A DNA stretch of 64,000 nt from Penium margaritaceum (GCA_023375785.1 SZWC01000573.1:138971-202970), one strand, 5' to 3'; positions 46,006 through 58,000 are shown, counted from the stretch's first letter. Translations and numbers: made by a program. The notes: a model not told the origin generated them from the sequence alone.

Positions 46006-46689
46006 TTTTGTGATGTGAGTCATCCCCGGCTGTTTGTACAGCTTACTGCAACCACGGGGCCGTGTCCATGCTCATGCATATCCCTCATGTGGATCCAACG
46101 GGCGCTGGAGCACCAATGGGTGGTGGCTCCACCCACCCGCAGCTACCAGATAGCTGCCATGACGTCCCGGGTGCTTGCTGGGATGTTCTGTATTTTTTTT
46201 TTGTAGTGGTTAGTCGGTGGACTGGCTTCTCATCCCATTTGCATGTTCTGTATTGTATGTCCACTGATGGATGCTGGACATGTGCGTGTGACCACTCATA
46301 GCGTCTGGCTCAAGAGTTTGCATCTGTAGGTCCAGACAGTGTTGTGTTTGGATACATGTGCACAAATTTATGACCAAAACAGTGGTTTTGAGCCGGTCTT
46401 AGGACAAACTGACACTATCGTGTGCGGCATCCGCCGTGCGCCACATCAACGATTTATGTTGTCAAGTGCGGCACCCGCCGTGCGCCGCATCAACTATTTA
46501 TGCTATGTACTTGTCATTTCTCATCCCTCTCTACAGTACTAAGCCATTGGAGCTTACGAGACTTTGTGTGTCTGCCTAGTCTAACTCTTGTTGTTTCTTG
46601 CACCTGCTTGCTTGCTAGTGCGCCAGATGACTCGATTATGTCGCCACGTTAGCAACAGCAAAGCTAGAAAGCTTCCAAGTTGTTCCTCA
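46006..46689 (+). repeat. isolated Copia-A LTR, plus strand
   Basis: It is homologous to the Copia-A LTR (4256-5280) from a slightly altered start (TTTTGTGATG for TGTTGTGATG) to GTTCCTCA. No primer site or coding region follows. Instead it meets, end to end, a truncated LTR of the same family in the opposite direction. It looks like a solo LTR or a rearrangement product. Confidence 0.8.
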
Positions 46690-46721
46690 GAGAGAGGGAT
46701 TATCTAGAGTTGGAACCTAGA

Positions 46722-47046
46722 GATGCAGAATCTTGAGCTAGACGCTACAACTGGTCACATGCACAGGTCTGGCATCAATCAGTGGATAGACAATGCAAAA
46801 CATGCAACTCGGGCTTAGAAGCTAGTTCACTGAGAAAGCTCTAGCGACTCAAGAAAAACTACAGAGCATCCCAGCAAGCACCCGGGATGTCGTGGTAGCT
46901 GTCTGGCAGATGGTGGTGGGTGGAGTCACCACCTGTCGGTGCTCTAGTGCCAACTGGGTCCACATCACGGATGTGCACGAGCATGGACATGTCCGAGTGG
47001 TCATAGTAAGTTGTACAAACAGACGGCGACGACTCACATCACAACA
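46722..47046 (-). repeat. truncated 3' LTR of Copia-A copy 2
   Basis: The minus strand starts TGTTGTGATGTGAG at 47046 after the purine tract TTGGGGAG and matches the first half of the family LTR down to about 46722. There it meets the end of the oppositely oriented LTR at 46006-46689. Confidence 0.78.
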
Positions 47047-47144
47047 CTCCCCAATGACCCGATGGTACGCATGTCCATACACGTGCAGAACTGACACAGG
47101 TACGTAACAAGATGCTCAACAGTCCATGCTCACACACCCCACCC

Positions 47145-48710
47145 TCAGCCACTCTTAGGCAAGGGGCAAAGCCCGACATAACGAATAGCCATCATGAAAT
47201 TTTTGCGCGCAACTGCCTTGGTCAAGAAGTTAGCCCGTAACAAGTCCTTGCCGACCCAGATGACAGAAATCATCTGTCTCTCCCCAAGATCATGCACAAA
47301 ATGATTCTCAACAGCAATGTACTTTGTATGTGCATAAAACACATTGGTTCTCTACAATGGAAAGAGCACTCTTGTTGTCAAAGTGAAGAACAACGCAAGG
47401 CACAGACTGACGCAACTCACAAATAGACACTTCAGTCATGCCTCAGCAGACTTGGCCTCCAAAGCAACATACTCAGCCTCTAATGAGCAACGTGCGATAC
47501 AAACTGATTGCCACTACGCCACGATAGAGCGGTGCCACCGAGCAGGAACACGTAGTCTGTTTGACTACGCCGATCAGGACTCCACACCCAATCACTATCC
47601 GTGTAGCCATCCACTACCGTTGAACACTGCCCTCAAATGCAGAGTCCAAGGTGCAATGCGGAGACCACGTACCGCACCACTTGCACAACTGCGTGAAGGG
47701 CTCTTCCACAAGGACACTGTGAAAACTGTACAATGATGTTGACGACGAAGGCAATGTAGGATCGTGTGGTAGTGGCCAAGAACATCAAAGAGCCAATCAG
47801 GTGCAAGTATAGGGTCACACCCACTGTCTTTTCCAGTTGTGTTGGAGCATCCACCTTCAGAGCATCCTACCCATCAGGTGTGATGGGGGTGGAGGCTGTG
47901 GGAACTATACCAATGAGGTTAGCAAACCGCTCCTCCACAACGCTGGCGTAACATCCCTAATACAACAAGAGTGTCCTCTACTGACGATCACGCACGATCT
48001 CCATCCCCAGAGACATAGATGCAGGACCAAGGTCCTTCATCTTGTAGGCAGCCTGAAGGACTTCCTTGGCCTCCTTCACGGCCTCGATAGAAGGAGACGT
48101 AATCAGGATGTTGTCTAGGTAGACCAGGATGGCGGTGAAGCTCTAAGCTGTCTGTCTAAGAAAGGCAGACAAGTCAACGTCATTCTGCATGTACGGGACA
48201 CATATCAGTGTACAGAAGATCTCTAAGTTCTAGCACCTGGGTAGCTGCTTCAAGCTGTACAAGGCCTTGCACAAGCACCAGACCTTGTCACCGACCCTGA
48301 ATCCAAGTGGATGGACCATGTAGATCTCCTCCTCTAAGGTTCCATGGAGGATCGCATTGTTCACATCCATCTGGTGCAGCACGTAGTCGTGGTGAGCAAC
48401 AACCCTGAGTAGAGTGCGTGCGGTGGTCATGCGGTCAACAGGTGTAAAGGTTTCAGTGAAATTTACACCCTCAACCTGCAAGAGCCCCTTGGCCGAGCCT
48501 TCTAGCAATACAGTGTGCCATCAGGCTTCACCTTCTTAAGAAAGACCCACTCAGCCTGTACAGTCTTCCACCTAGGCGAGAGGTCAACAAGGTGATAGAA
48601 ACCTTGCTCACAGATGGCTCTCAGCTCATCCTCATGAGCCACACGTCGCAAATCCGCATCATGAGCTGAGAGTGCCACCTTCAACGTGCCTGGATCAGGC
48701 ATCACCGAGG
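47145..48710 (-). pseudogene. Copia-A copy 2 RT and RNase H remains
   Basis: The minus strand shows RT wording HQMDVNNAILHGTLEEEIYM and CKALYSLKQLPRC (48230-48380), LIGSLMFLATTTRSYIAF (near 47790) and the RNase H tail HTKYIAVENHFVHDLGER (near 47300). It agrees with 2344-4130. Confidence 0.88.
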
Positions 48711-49054
48711 GAGAGCTCCGGGTGGCTAAGACACATGCCTATGGACTCGGTCTGACCACAACAAGGTCGGTTGCTGCATTGCAAGCGACCGAGAACTCTC
48801 GGAAGACCAACTTGTGGCTGATAGGACATGCTAGATGTACCTCAATGTAGTCTGCCTAGACACTCAAGCCAAGGACCTTCATGCAAGGCACGGGCGTCTA
48901 GGCGCTGAGTCAGCAGTCTATTGAGCCCTAGAGGCCAGAGGTCAGAGATGACCACTAGGCTTGCGTGAGTAGCCCGATGCTGAGGTGCTTGCCTCAGGCT
49001 ACGGAGAAGGATGCTGGCCCATAGCCGTAGGGGGAATAGGTGCATGCATGGGAG

Positions 49055-49390
49055 TGAGTGTGATAGAGGGGACTGACACCGGCACGGGATCAGGTGTGTC
49101 GTAGGGAATTAACACTCGTACGGGATCAGGTGTGCGTGAGGGGACCGACACTGGCACGGGACCAGGTGTGCCGGAGGGATTTGGCATCGCATGGGATCAG
49201 GTGTACCAGAAGAGACTGACGCTTGTATAGGATCAGGTGTGCAAGAAGGGACCGACACTAGCATGGGATCAGGTGTGCCAGAGAGTTCTAGCAATGGCAC
49301 GGGATCGGGTGTGTCAAAGGGGACTGATAGTGGCATGGGATCAGGTTTGCCAGAGGGGTCTCATACTGGCACGACATTAGGTGTGCAAGA
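49055..49390 (-). repeat. 36-bp tandem repeats, Copia-A copy 2 linker
   Basis: About nine head-to-tail units of about 36 bp, each starting near GGGATCAGGTGTG on the plus strand, encode on the minus strand a 12-residue unit resembling PSGTPDPVPVSV. They lie between integrase and RT, as does the unrelated-sequence array of the same period in Copia-B. Confidence 0.88.
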
Positions 49391-49829
49391 GGGGATTGAT
49401 GAGGCTACATGACCTAGGGCCACGATGGCCGTATGGTCAGCAGCCAGAGGCCGGACCGAAGGTGAGGAGGCTCGGACGGACCCATCCGCAAGAATAGACT
49501 CCCCCATCCGCCGGGAGGCCACATAAGTGGGAGCGTGGTTAGTGGCCAGCAACAGAATGCTACAAAAGTAGCGGTTGGTGAAAGCCTAAAAGAAGAGAGC
49601 ATCTCGAGATTCAACAATGCGATGGCGAGGAGGGTCCCAGAAGTGCCAAGCCTTTGTCAGTGGGGAGATGCCGAGGAAGGTATACATGCGTCCCCGAGGT
49701 GAGACCTTGGACCCCTGCTGGTCCTCAGTATACCAGATGCAGGTGAGGGACCCCCGAAACAAGTGCGAGACAAAGATCAGCATGATGGCCGCACCACGAC
49801 TCGTACAGCGTGACATGGTCTGGAAGTAG

Positions 49830-50800
49830 ACCATGCAACAAGTGGTTCTAGACCCATGTCATGTAGGAGAAGCCCTCAAAGGCAAAAGACTCCGGAAGAC
49901 CGTACTAAGACTGCATAGCGCAAACCACATCCTCCATGGTGTGATTCAAACACTCAGACACACCGTTGTTCTGTGGCGTAGCATGAGCGGAGAGCTGGTG
50001 AAAAATACCGTGCTCAACAAAGCAGGCATCCATATTGCCTAAGAACTCGCCACCACGATCCGAGTGGAACGTGTGCAGGGTATGATGAGACTGACGCTCA
50101 GCCATCTCAAGCCATAAGCGGACCGCCAGTGCGGCATCGCTCTTATGGCGAAGGCTGTAGACCCACCGCATCTGGGTGAAGTCATCAGTCAGTGTGAGAA
50201 CATACCGACTTCGATTTGAGAGGGACTTGACTGGGAGAGGACCGAGAAGGTCCGAGTGGACCAAACTCTAGTGGGCGAAGTGTCCGGGACGAGGAGTCAT
50301 GATAAAAGCAATGATGCATCTTACCTGGACGCAAAAAAGCAGAACGAAGTTACTACAACATGTCATGTGATTTGTGGCACCAGAGTCAATGATCCAGGTG
50401 CCACTCGGCTCAGGACCATTTGTCGACACTGAACAACATGCCACAGAACACTTCGCCTCTGCTGGACGCATAGCAGAGGACTCACGACAACGATGAACAG
50501 CAAGGATCTGTGAATCGTCAAGCAAATCGGTTCCATCAGGTCCATCCTCATTGCAAGCCAATTGAGCTCCATCACAAGCATCATCACGGGCAACAGTACG
50601 GCAAGACAAGCTGTTTTGGGACCCCTTGGCTGTGACAACACACTCACACCTCCCTGAGTACGAAGTGCAAACAGCTCACGAAACTCTGCGATCGTGCGAC
50701 CCGAAGGGTCCACATCAGCGCTGCCACTTGGTGAAACCAATACGTCTACTGTTGCAGTGGTCGTAGTGCATCCCGTCGGTGTGTTACTCAAGGAAATCCT
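49830..50800 (-). pseudogene. Copia-A copy 2 protease and integrase remains
   Basis: The minus strand shows GRTIAEFRELFALRTQGGVS (near 50700), the protease motif TWIIDSGATNHMT (near 50390) and the integrase start MVHSDLLGPLPVKSLSNRSR (50264). HSDRGGEFLGNMDACFVEHG and TPQNNGVSECLNHT (near 49960) follow. These match Copia-A copy 1. Confidence 0.88.
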
Positions 50801-50880
50801 CTACGTGTGCACTGCCTGAAGGCTGCGCATGATTTGAGTTTAGTCAAGATACTACTCACACTCCGTGTAGCGGTGATCGC

Positions 50881-51610
50881 CTCCACGGTTATAGTAATGG
50901 TTAGATTGTCGACTGCGAATACTCACTGACTGCTGCTACTGCTGCTGTTCTCCCTTTCCTTGTTGCTTTTATCCCTTCTTCCCCCATGTGGCCACTACAA
51001 ATTCCTAAGTGTGGCCGCTCGGTGTAGAGGAGGAAGAGGAGGAAGCAGTGGAGGTGGGACTGGTGAACTGGGATAGAGGCAAAGGAGGGGTCGCAGTCGC
51101 TACTGCAATAAGTGGACCTATGTTGACCTGGCCACCACGCACCCCGGCACATCGATGTGCACCACGGCACATCAATGTGGTCCCCCCCCCCCCCCCCCCA
51201 CATCGGCACCTCAGCCACCTCGGCCGAGGGGGGAGGGTGGGGGGCAAGTTTTGTGAGGTGCAGAGTTCACAATTGGCAAAAGCTGAAATTGAAGCATTTT
51301 TGTAAGTTTCACTTCCAATGCCTGAGCCTTTCATACGAATCATTCACACTTCTCATTCATCCCTTTGCCATTATGACACTGTTTTGGTTACCAGCATGAT
51401 AAAATTAGCAGGCACACTCTATCTAGTCTATGCTTCAAGCCCCTATGCGAAATGTGCCTCATGCAGTGCATGGTTTGAAGCACTATCTTGCCTAATCATG
51501 TCACATAGCTCAAAAAGTGACAGCAAGGATTATGGACAGCTACAAAACATGACAGCAAGAGATGTGGTCAAAAACATTTCACCATGTTGGAAGAGATGCA
51601 TTGTTCAAAG
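50881..51610 (-). other. gag C-terminal remains, C homopolymer and junction with the hAT region
   Basis: Minus-strand sequence at 50900-51130 has a Ser/Thr-rich stretch then GKKG and KQQGKGEQQQ, comparable to the end of copia gag. A run of 19 C lies at 51181-51199. Beyond about 51240 no gag wording is seen. The boundary with the hAT element should lie hereabouts but its terminal repeats were not identified. Confidence 0.45.
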
Positions 51611-51620
51611 CAAACACACT

Positions 51621-51781
<161 letters not shown>

Positions 51782-51828
51782 GAACACCAAAGTTGGCACA
51801 ACATGGTGCAAGGGGTCTACATCTTGTC

Positions 51829-54800
51829 CTAACATCCTGCAGCAGCCCTAAGACGCTTTTTGGCTGCATCACCCTGTGCTTTGCTGCCTGCTACCCTCCT
51901 CCTCTTGCCTGCACCTGCAACACCACTTGCCTTGCTGCCTGCACCAAGTCCACTCTTTTTGCCTGTTGCTGCACCAGGGACACCTCTCGCATACGTGCTA
52001 GATGCAGCCGTTGATTTGTTGCTGCCTGCTGCACCTCCAGCCCTCTGTGCTGCTGCGCTGTTGCCACCCTTGCAGCCTGCTGCACCTCCACCCTTGCCTC
52101 CTGCTGCACCCCCACCTTTGACACCTGCTCCACCTCCACCCTTTGCCCCTGCTGCACCTCCACCCTTGGCGCCTGCTGCACTGCCACCCTTTGCACCTGC
52201 TGCACCTCCACCCTTGGTGCCTGCTGCACTGCCACCCTTTTTTTTTTGCCGCGGCATTTGCCACTGCAGCCCTTGGCTCCTCATCCTCCCCATCACCAAC
52301 TTCACCACCAACTTCTTCCCATTCTCCATCCTCTTCATCCTCATCGTCTGCTGCTCCTCCATCCTCCAGGCCGATTTCGGCCTCACCGTCCTCTCCATTG
52401 CCCCCTTCTGCTCCACCATTCTCAGCTGCTCTCCCTCTCCGGACCCATCATTTGCATCCTCCTCTCCGTCTCCAGCCCCCTCCTCCTCTTCCACCTCATC
52501 CCTGCCCTCTTCCTCCGCCCCCTCTCCAGCCCCGTTCTCCTCACCTACACTTTCACTTGTTCGCACCCTGCTGCGGTTCCCGCCACTCCCAACCTCTTCA
52601 ATGAGGTCCCCTGCCCCCTTGCGTGTGCGTATGGCTTTGGCAAATGATGGGAGGTCTTCCCCCATAGCATCACGCAGCTTGACTTACTGCTGCTGCTGCT
52701 GCTGGGCTGCTGCATCCTCATTCTCCTCTTCCTCACCCTCTAAGACCACTTCCTCCTCCTCTTCCATCTCATCCGAGCTCTCCTGAACCTCGTCCTCAGG
52801 CTCCTCTTCCTCCACGCCATCGTCTTCATTGTCTGACTCGTCCGGTTCCAGCCAGTTCACTGGCTTGCAGCGTCCCCTCCCTGCCTTCAACTGCCGGCGC
52901 AGGCGCACATTACAGCGTACGAGCATCTCAAGGGTGGAGACATGCAGGCAGTTACAACGTGCTGTGTGGATGAGCTGGTGCGTTGAAAACACGCGCTCAC
53001 ACTCAGATGACGAGCACGGCTGTGAGAGCCAGCGGATAGCAAACTCACGCAGCGTGGGCAAGTGGGCAAGGTGCAATGAGACCCACTCGTATTGCTTCAG
53101 TGCACCCACCGCCACCTTACCCACTGCACCACGTGCTTTGTCACTTAGCCGCTTGGTGGTCAAGGGGATCACGTCCACTGTCACGCGTCCAAGCTGGAAT
53201 GCTTCTAGCTCCTTCTGCAAGGGAATCCCGTCTCTTCTCTGGTTCCTGTGCCTCCACCACACTGGCCCAGTGCTGCACCATCTCCACATCACCCCCCAGG
53301 TCGTTGCCAAAGTGCATGGGATGCACTCGGCGTGCAGCGGCATATAGGGGGCAGTTCATGTCGTTAGTCCAGCGCGTGTGAAGCTGCTGCATGGCGTGCT
53401 TTGCCTGGTTCGTGCCCACCTTGGCGGGCTTCCTGCCGCTGCTTGTTGCCATCCCCTTCAACTCTGTCATGCAGTCCAGCAGGGCTTCATAAATTTCACC
53501 TGCCTGCCCACCAGGCACATCGGCCACACGCGGTACCGACACCAGCGGGGACATCAGGTCCCTCAGCTGGCGGACCTGCAGCCAAAAGACACGGCGGCGG
53601 ATGAGGCCGCGTACCACCTTCTTCCGTTGCTTGTACAGACCATCCCTCTGGCTCCCCATTCCTTTCCAGCACTTGTGGTTAACAAGCTTCAACAGAAATG
53701 GACGCATGTCCAAAAGGTGCTGCAGCATGGCATGGGCCGATGCAAACCTGGTGTCACACCTTGGAATCAACACCCGCCCCCCAGATTGCTGCTTCAACCA
53801 CGTGCAGGGCATGTTGTTGTTGCGGAAAAAAGTCACTACCTTCTCAGCCCGCGACAAGACCGCTGCTCCCCAGTCCGTTTTTCCAATGTCCTTGAGGACA
53901 AGGTCAACATTATGGGCACAGCAGCCCTGCCACAACACGGATGGGTACTGCGCCTTGAGGTCATCGAAGGCGCGTTTGTTGACTGAGGTGTTGTCACAAA
54001 CAACGCTGACCATGTTCTGGACCCCAACCTCCTCAATGGCCGCTTCTATCATGGATGCCATGTGGTCCGCGTTCCTCACACGGCCACTGGCATCTCTGGA
54101 AAAGACATGGCAGGCACCTTTGGCATTGACCGCCATTGCGTTGTAGATCGGGCGTTGCTGCTGATCGGCCCACTCATCCACAGCAACCGTGGCACTGTAG
54201 ATGCTCCAGCCTTGCTTGACAGAGGCATCTTCAACCTCTAGCTTAGCATCAAGCCGCGGGAGGATGTCCTTCACAGCAGTGCCACGCGCGGGAAGGCGGA
54301 AAGAGGTGTTTGTAGCCCGAGCCCAGCGCAACACCTCGTACCAAGCCGGCTCCCTGCAGAAGTTGATAGGCAGCCCAGCGCTGGCCATAAGCTTGACGAT
54401 GGACATCTGGCAGGAAGAGTTGGCAGCAGCATCACAGTGGGGTCGCACGGATGTCTGCACCATCCCAGCCATCCTATTGACGTCTGCAAGTCTCACAGGC
54501 TGCTGCAGCATCTGCCGTGACTGATCAATCTGCTGCTGCAAATCTGCTGCTCGCAACAGTACCTCCTGCTGCTGCTGCTGCAGCTGCTGCTACTGCTTGG
54601 AGACGGTGGAAGGACCTGCTGAGGCAAGCTCTGGGGCATCCGGGCCTCCAAGATTGGCAGTCGGCACACCTGCTTTTGCTAGTGCTTCCTCTTGGGCCCT
54701 GGATTAAAAAAGGGCGTGCCACGAGACTGGTTTGTGACTCGTGCCCCACGAGTCACCCAGACCATTGTACAGCCGTGGGCAGGACGGCTTCCAGCCAGCA

Positions 54801-55156
54801 GGAGGACGGGGAGCTCTCTCAAGGCCAAGCACGTCCCGGGCGATTGGCGGTGGATAGGGGAAGCACGAGATGTTTCCATTGGGCACGCCAAAGTGCCCGC
54901 GGATGCGGTCACAGGTGCCGCTCTGGGTGACACCACAGCTGCCACAGTGGAACCCTGGCTTCTTTGATGCCGTTGGGACTGGACGACAGTGACGAGAGAG
55001 GGCAAGTGTAAGTGCGTCTCCATGGAGACGGCCTGATGGAGGAGGGAAAAAATCTGGCTGAAAAAGGCGCACGGATGAAGCTGCGGACGCTGAAGGAGGC
55101 AGGGACGATGAGCCCTTGCCCGAGGAAGACATCGTGGATGCCTTCCTCGGAGGCAT
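51829..55156 (-). pseudogene. hAT-family transposase (BED, DUF659, hAT dimerisation), degraded
   Basis: The start is chosen at ATG 55156 (context CCACCATGC, protein MPPRKASTMSSSGKG). A BED-like zinc finger (FHCGSCGVTQSGTCDRIRGH) lies near 54900. DUF659/RNase-H-fold motifs follow: TVAVDEWADQQQ (first catalytic Asp, about 54178), VSVVCDNTSVNKRAF (second Asp, about 53995) and GCCAHNVDLVLKDIGK. The hAT dimerisation motif LSQPCSSSECERVFSTHQLI lies near 53010. An acidic then Gln-rich stretch comes next, and a Lys/Gly/Ala repeat tail ends at 51829. In-frame stops occur at 54704-54706, 54590-54592 and 52684-52686, with one frameshift near 53235. The stop at 52684 lies inside a GTAAGT, so splicing there is possible. 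Cut-and-paste transposase, probably inactive. Confidence 0.88.
52060..52240 (-). repeat. 24-bp minisatellite encoding KGGGAAGA-like units
   Basis: About eight units of 24 bp encode KGGSAAGA or KGGGAAGA variants on the minus strand, in the tail frame after the transposase dimerisation domain. A basic cluster (GKRRRVAGSK) follows near 51880. Confidence 0.88.
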
Positions 55157-55900
55157 GGTGGAACCTACCTCAACACCGTGTGTCACACGGTGTTGAGAAT
55201 CTGCCTAAGTGTTTGGAACCGACGAGCAAGAGCTCGTCATCCCGTTGCTCGACTGCCAGTCGTGCACAATGGCACAAGTACCCTCGGCTTGGAGTCATCG
55301 GAATGAGGCTGGGCAGCAGACACCTGACACCACACACCAGTAGTCTGGCGCACGTCCACACCGGACTTTGCGATGTCGAGTCCGGTGTGTACGTCGGGTC
55401 ACCGTAGCATGCTCGCACTGCAAGCACGCTTGTACAAACCCCGTCTCACTGCGAGCCTCGCGGTGACAGAGTTGCACAAACAAAGATTCAAACCGGCACA
55501 AGGATGTAAAAGGTAAGTTATTGATGACTTATTGAAATCACTTCCTGCGAAGGCAGATTTAGATTACATGTAAAAACATGAAGTTCGTGCGTATTCTTCG
55601 ATCGTCATGAGGCTGAAAATTTTCTGAATATTAATATGCTAAAATTTTGCAACATACATTATCATCCACGTCACTTAGAACAGTCAATTCCACCTGTGTA
55701 CACAAAATCTGGCACAGAACAATAGGGTCCATCATATGCTTCATACAATATCATCCACGTCACCTGCAACAGTCAAACTATTATTGGTTAATGCACCAGT
55801 CCACAACCTGCATGCCAGCATGGCACCACATGCATTACGTGTATGGTGACTGGGCAAGCATGATGAGTATGCAACCTTGGAAATTCGGCATCGGGGGTCG
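55157..55900 (-). other. upstream region of the hAT transposase
   Basis: No other gene is seen. A 29-bp near-perfect palindrome (55169-55197) lies just upstream of the chosen ATG. Two similar phrases containing ATCATCCACGTCAC lie about 92 bp apart (near 55659 and 55751). One hAT end probably lies in or just beyond this stretch, but a terminal inverted repeat and 8-bp duplication were not identified. Confidence 0.5.
55169..55197. repeat. 29-bp palindrome, 14-bp arms with 1-nt centre
   Basis: CTCAACACCGTGTG (55169-55182) is the exact reverse complement of CACACGGTGTTGAG (55184-55197), with a single T between. It ends 13 bp upstream of the hAT start codon on the minus strand. Confidence 0.95.
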
Positions 55901-55914
55901 AACTTTCCGCATGT

Positions 55915-57240
55915 CTAATTTTGGTCCCGAGGTGGTCGGTGCCGACCGCGGTGGTAGCTGACGTGTGACAGGTCAGCCAACCGCTCGGCAGACCGCCGGA
56001 CGTGAAAACGCTCGGCCACCCCACATCGCGGGGGCATCGCTGTGGACTGCTGTTCCGCGGCCGCGGTGATGGGGTCATCCCGAGACCCCGGGACAACATA
56101 GAAGTGGACTCTATTGATGGGTGATGGCGGCCTCATGAGCCGATGTTGCCTAGAGGAAGTAACGATGGGCCCAAGGAAGTAACTACAATGACTCTGAAAA
56201 CTGAGAGAGAGCCACACGATCGAGAGAGCTTCACGTGGTCCAAGTGCGCCCCCATCATTATAATCTTGAGTGCCACAACTATGTCCCGCCACCGGTTCCA
56301 AGGCGCGTGTAAAGGCGCATGGCGCGCCTCCAGTAGTTAGATGCAAGCTCTGTGGAACCCTGACGGAGGGAGCGAAACTCACGTAGTTGAGCCGCCCTTG
56401 TGCCATGGGTCTCTAGAGCAAGAAGTGTCAGTGCCAGCTCCCAGTCCTGGCGCCGATCTACTCCAGTCCCGGTCCTGATCTTACCCACGAAGGGTCAGAA
56501 GCCGATCATAGTCTCCCACGGCATGGCGTAGAGGAGACCGAGCATCGCTCTTGCTGCTGTCTGGACCTGGTGAGTATCGTGAGTTTGCTACTGGCTGTGG
56601 TAGTAGGGCCAAACACCCTCATAGTCAGCCCAAACCTGAAAGAGGGTCTCCCATCAATCAAAGCCCTCATCGCTACTGTAACGGGGTGGAGTTGTCTCAA
56701 TGTCCTTTGATTGCTGCTCCGTAGGGAGGGCGACCTTAGGCTCGGGAGATGGTAGGCGAGGCCCGGGGAGACCACCATTGAGAGAAACACCACCAAAGGC
56801 AAATGCCGTTGAACAATTTGGCTGGTCATGATGGCGAGAAGGTGGCGGGGTGACAGGCTGGGACCCCAGTCGTAGCTCATGAATGCGCTCCTCAAGGATG
56901 CGAATCTTGTCCTCATGTGTGTCATCCTCCATCCCCTCTGCATCCCAAGTGTCAAAACGTAATGAGTATTGTCGAGGCTGCGGTGCTATACATGGCAAAG
57001 ACTGCTGAACGGATGGTGCAGCTCTAGCAGGTCCTCCTTGTGTCGGCTGTGAGGCCCATAGATGATCCCTCTGTAACTCTGTGATCTCTTATATCGTGTC
57101 GATGTGACTCTTCTACTGGCGGTGCATCTCATCTTGCATATGACGAAGCACGTTGATCGCGAGTGACTGCGACCATGGACTCATGATGCCCGAAGAGGAG
57201 GAAGTGGATGGGTCTTCTAGCCCCTTGCCCTTGTCACAGG
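55915..57240 (-). pseudogene. gag-like remains of an LTR retrotransposon
   Basis: The minus strand reads SIMSPWSQSLAINVLRHMQDE-like wording near 57190, then DKIRILEERIHELRLGSQ (a short coiled coil near 56900). WELALTLLALE and REFRSLRQGSTELASNYWRR follow near 56400. The last phrase resembles retrotransposon gag. It may be the gag of Copia-A copy 2, since a Copia-A LTR lies upstream, but the wording could also be Ty3-like. No protease or RT follows directly. Confidence 0.5.
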
Positions 57241-57988
57241 CCTGGGGCATCGACGTTGCTTAGTATGGGTCCAAACATCAACGTTGTCAGAATCAAGAAC
57301 CGTTGGCGTTTCTCGAGGATCTGAAACGCTGGAAATATTGATGTTTGAGCAAGAAATTTGGCCATGTTGGTGCTGACGTCACCACCTACAATGATTACGT
57401 CAGCATAAAGGTTGTCTAAATGAGGCAAAATTTGGAGCGATTGTGCGAAGGAGGATGCTGAATGCCTTGGCGGTGGTTTTGTTAAAAAAATATTGAAAAG
57501 GGTAAAAAACGTCATCATTTTTCTTCAACCCAAAATCCGGAAAATACTCAGATGTGAGCGTTGTTTTGTTTATTGGAACCTACATGCTACTAAATGAGGC
57601 GGGAACGGATGTGATGGATAGGGCTTTGCAAGAGCTTCACAACAAAATCTTACACACCAAAAACGGTTGTCATTTGGGGCAGTTGCACTCTCCAAAGTCC
57701 CGGGGAGGGGTGGTAGGTGCCACCCGAGCGAAGCTTTCGGGAATCTTCACGGACCCCTTCTCAACATCACGTTCCTCAACTACTCCTGGAGAGCATTGAG
57801 AAACCCTAGGCTGCCCCGTGGTGGTGACATGATGATGAGGTTGGAAGGGGGTCTCCACTAGTGCAATCTGTTGCGGCGGGTCACCCTGGATTGATGAGTC
57901 CTTCGAGGATTGTGGCTGTAGCTATGACTCTTACTACTAGTGCCACTGTTGCGTCTCTGTTGCGCAACTCAGCGAGGGATGCCTCGCC
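57241..57988. other. unassigned DNA between the gag-like remains and the LTR
   Basis: There is no recognisable motif in either direction. The last 150 bp before 57989 should be leader of the minus-strand Copia-A. The AT-rich stretch 57260-57840 may be an inserted fragment. Confidence 0.4.
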
Positions 57989-58000
57989 GCTTTGATACCA
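57989..58000 (-). other. primer-binding site of minus-strand Copia-A
   Basis: The minus strand reads TGGTATCAAAGC directly after the LTR end TTTCTCA. It is one base away from the usual initiator-Met-tRNA complement. Confidence 0.78.

Larger units (their letters stand above)
46722..50880 (-). mobile_element. Copia-A fossil, second copy, minus strand (pol and 3' LTR)
   Basis: On the minus strand the order is a gag tail (SRQSNHYYNRGGDHRYTECE near 50850), protease, integrase, a 36-bp repeat linker, RT, RNase H, polypurine tract and LTR. The wording closely follows 1-5280. A gag-like part and a 5' LTR of the same family lie further out (55915-58225), beyond the hAT element, and may belong to the same insertion. 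It is broken in many places. Confidence 0.9.

Noticed and set aside
51859-52786. A 308-codon plus-strand frame rich in Pro, Ser and Ala
   Set aside because: It is the antisense shadow of the hAT tail; the minus strand reads the Gly/Ala/Lys repeat in continuity with the transposase.
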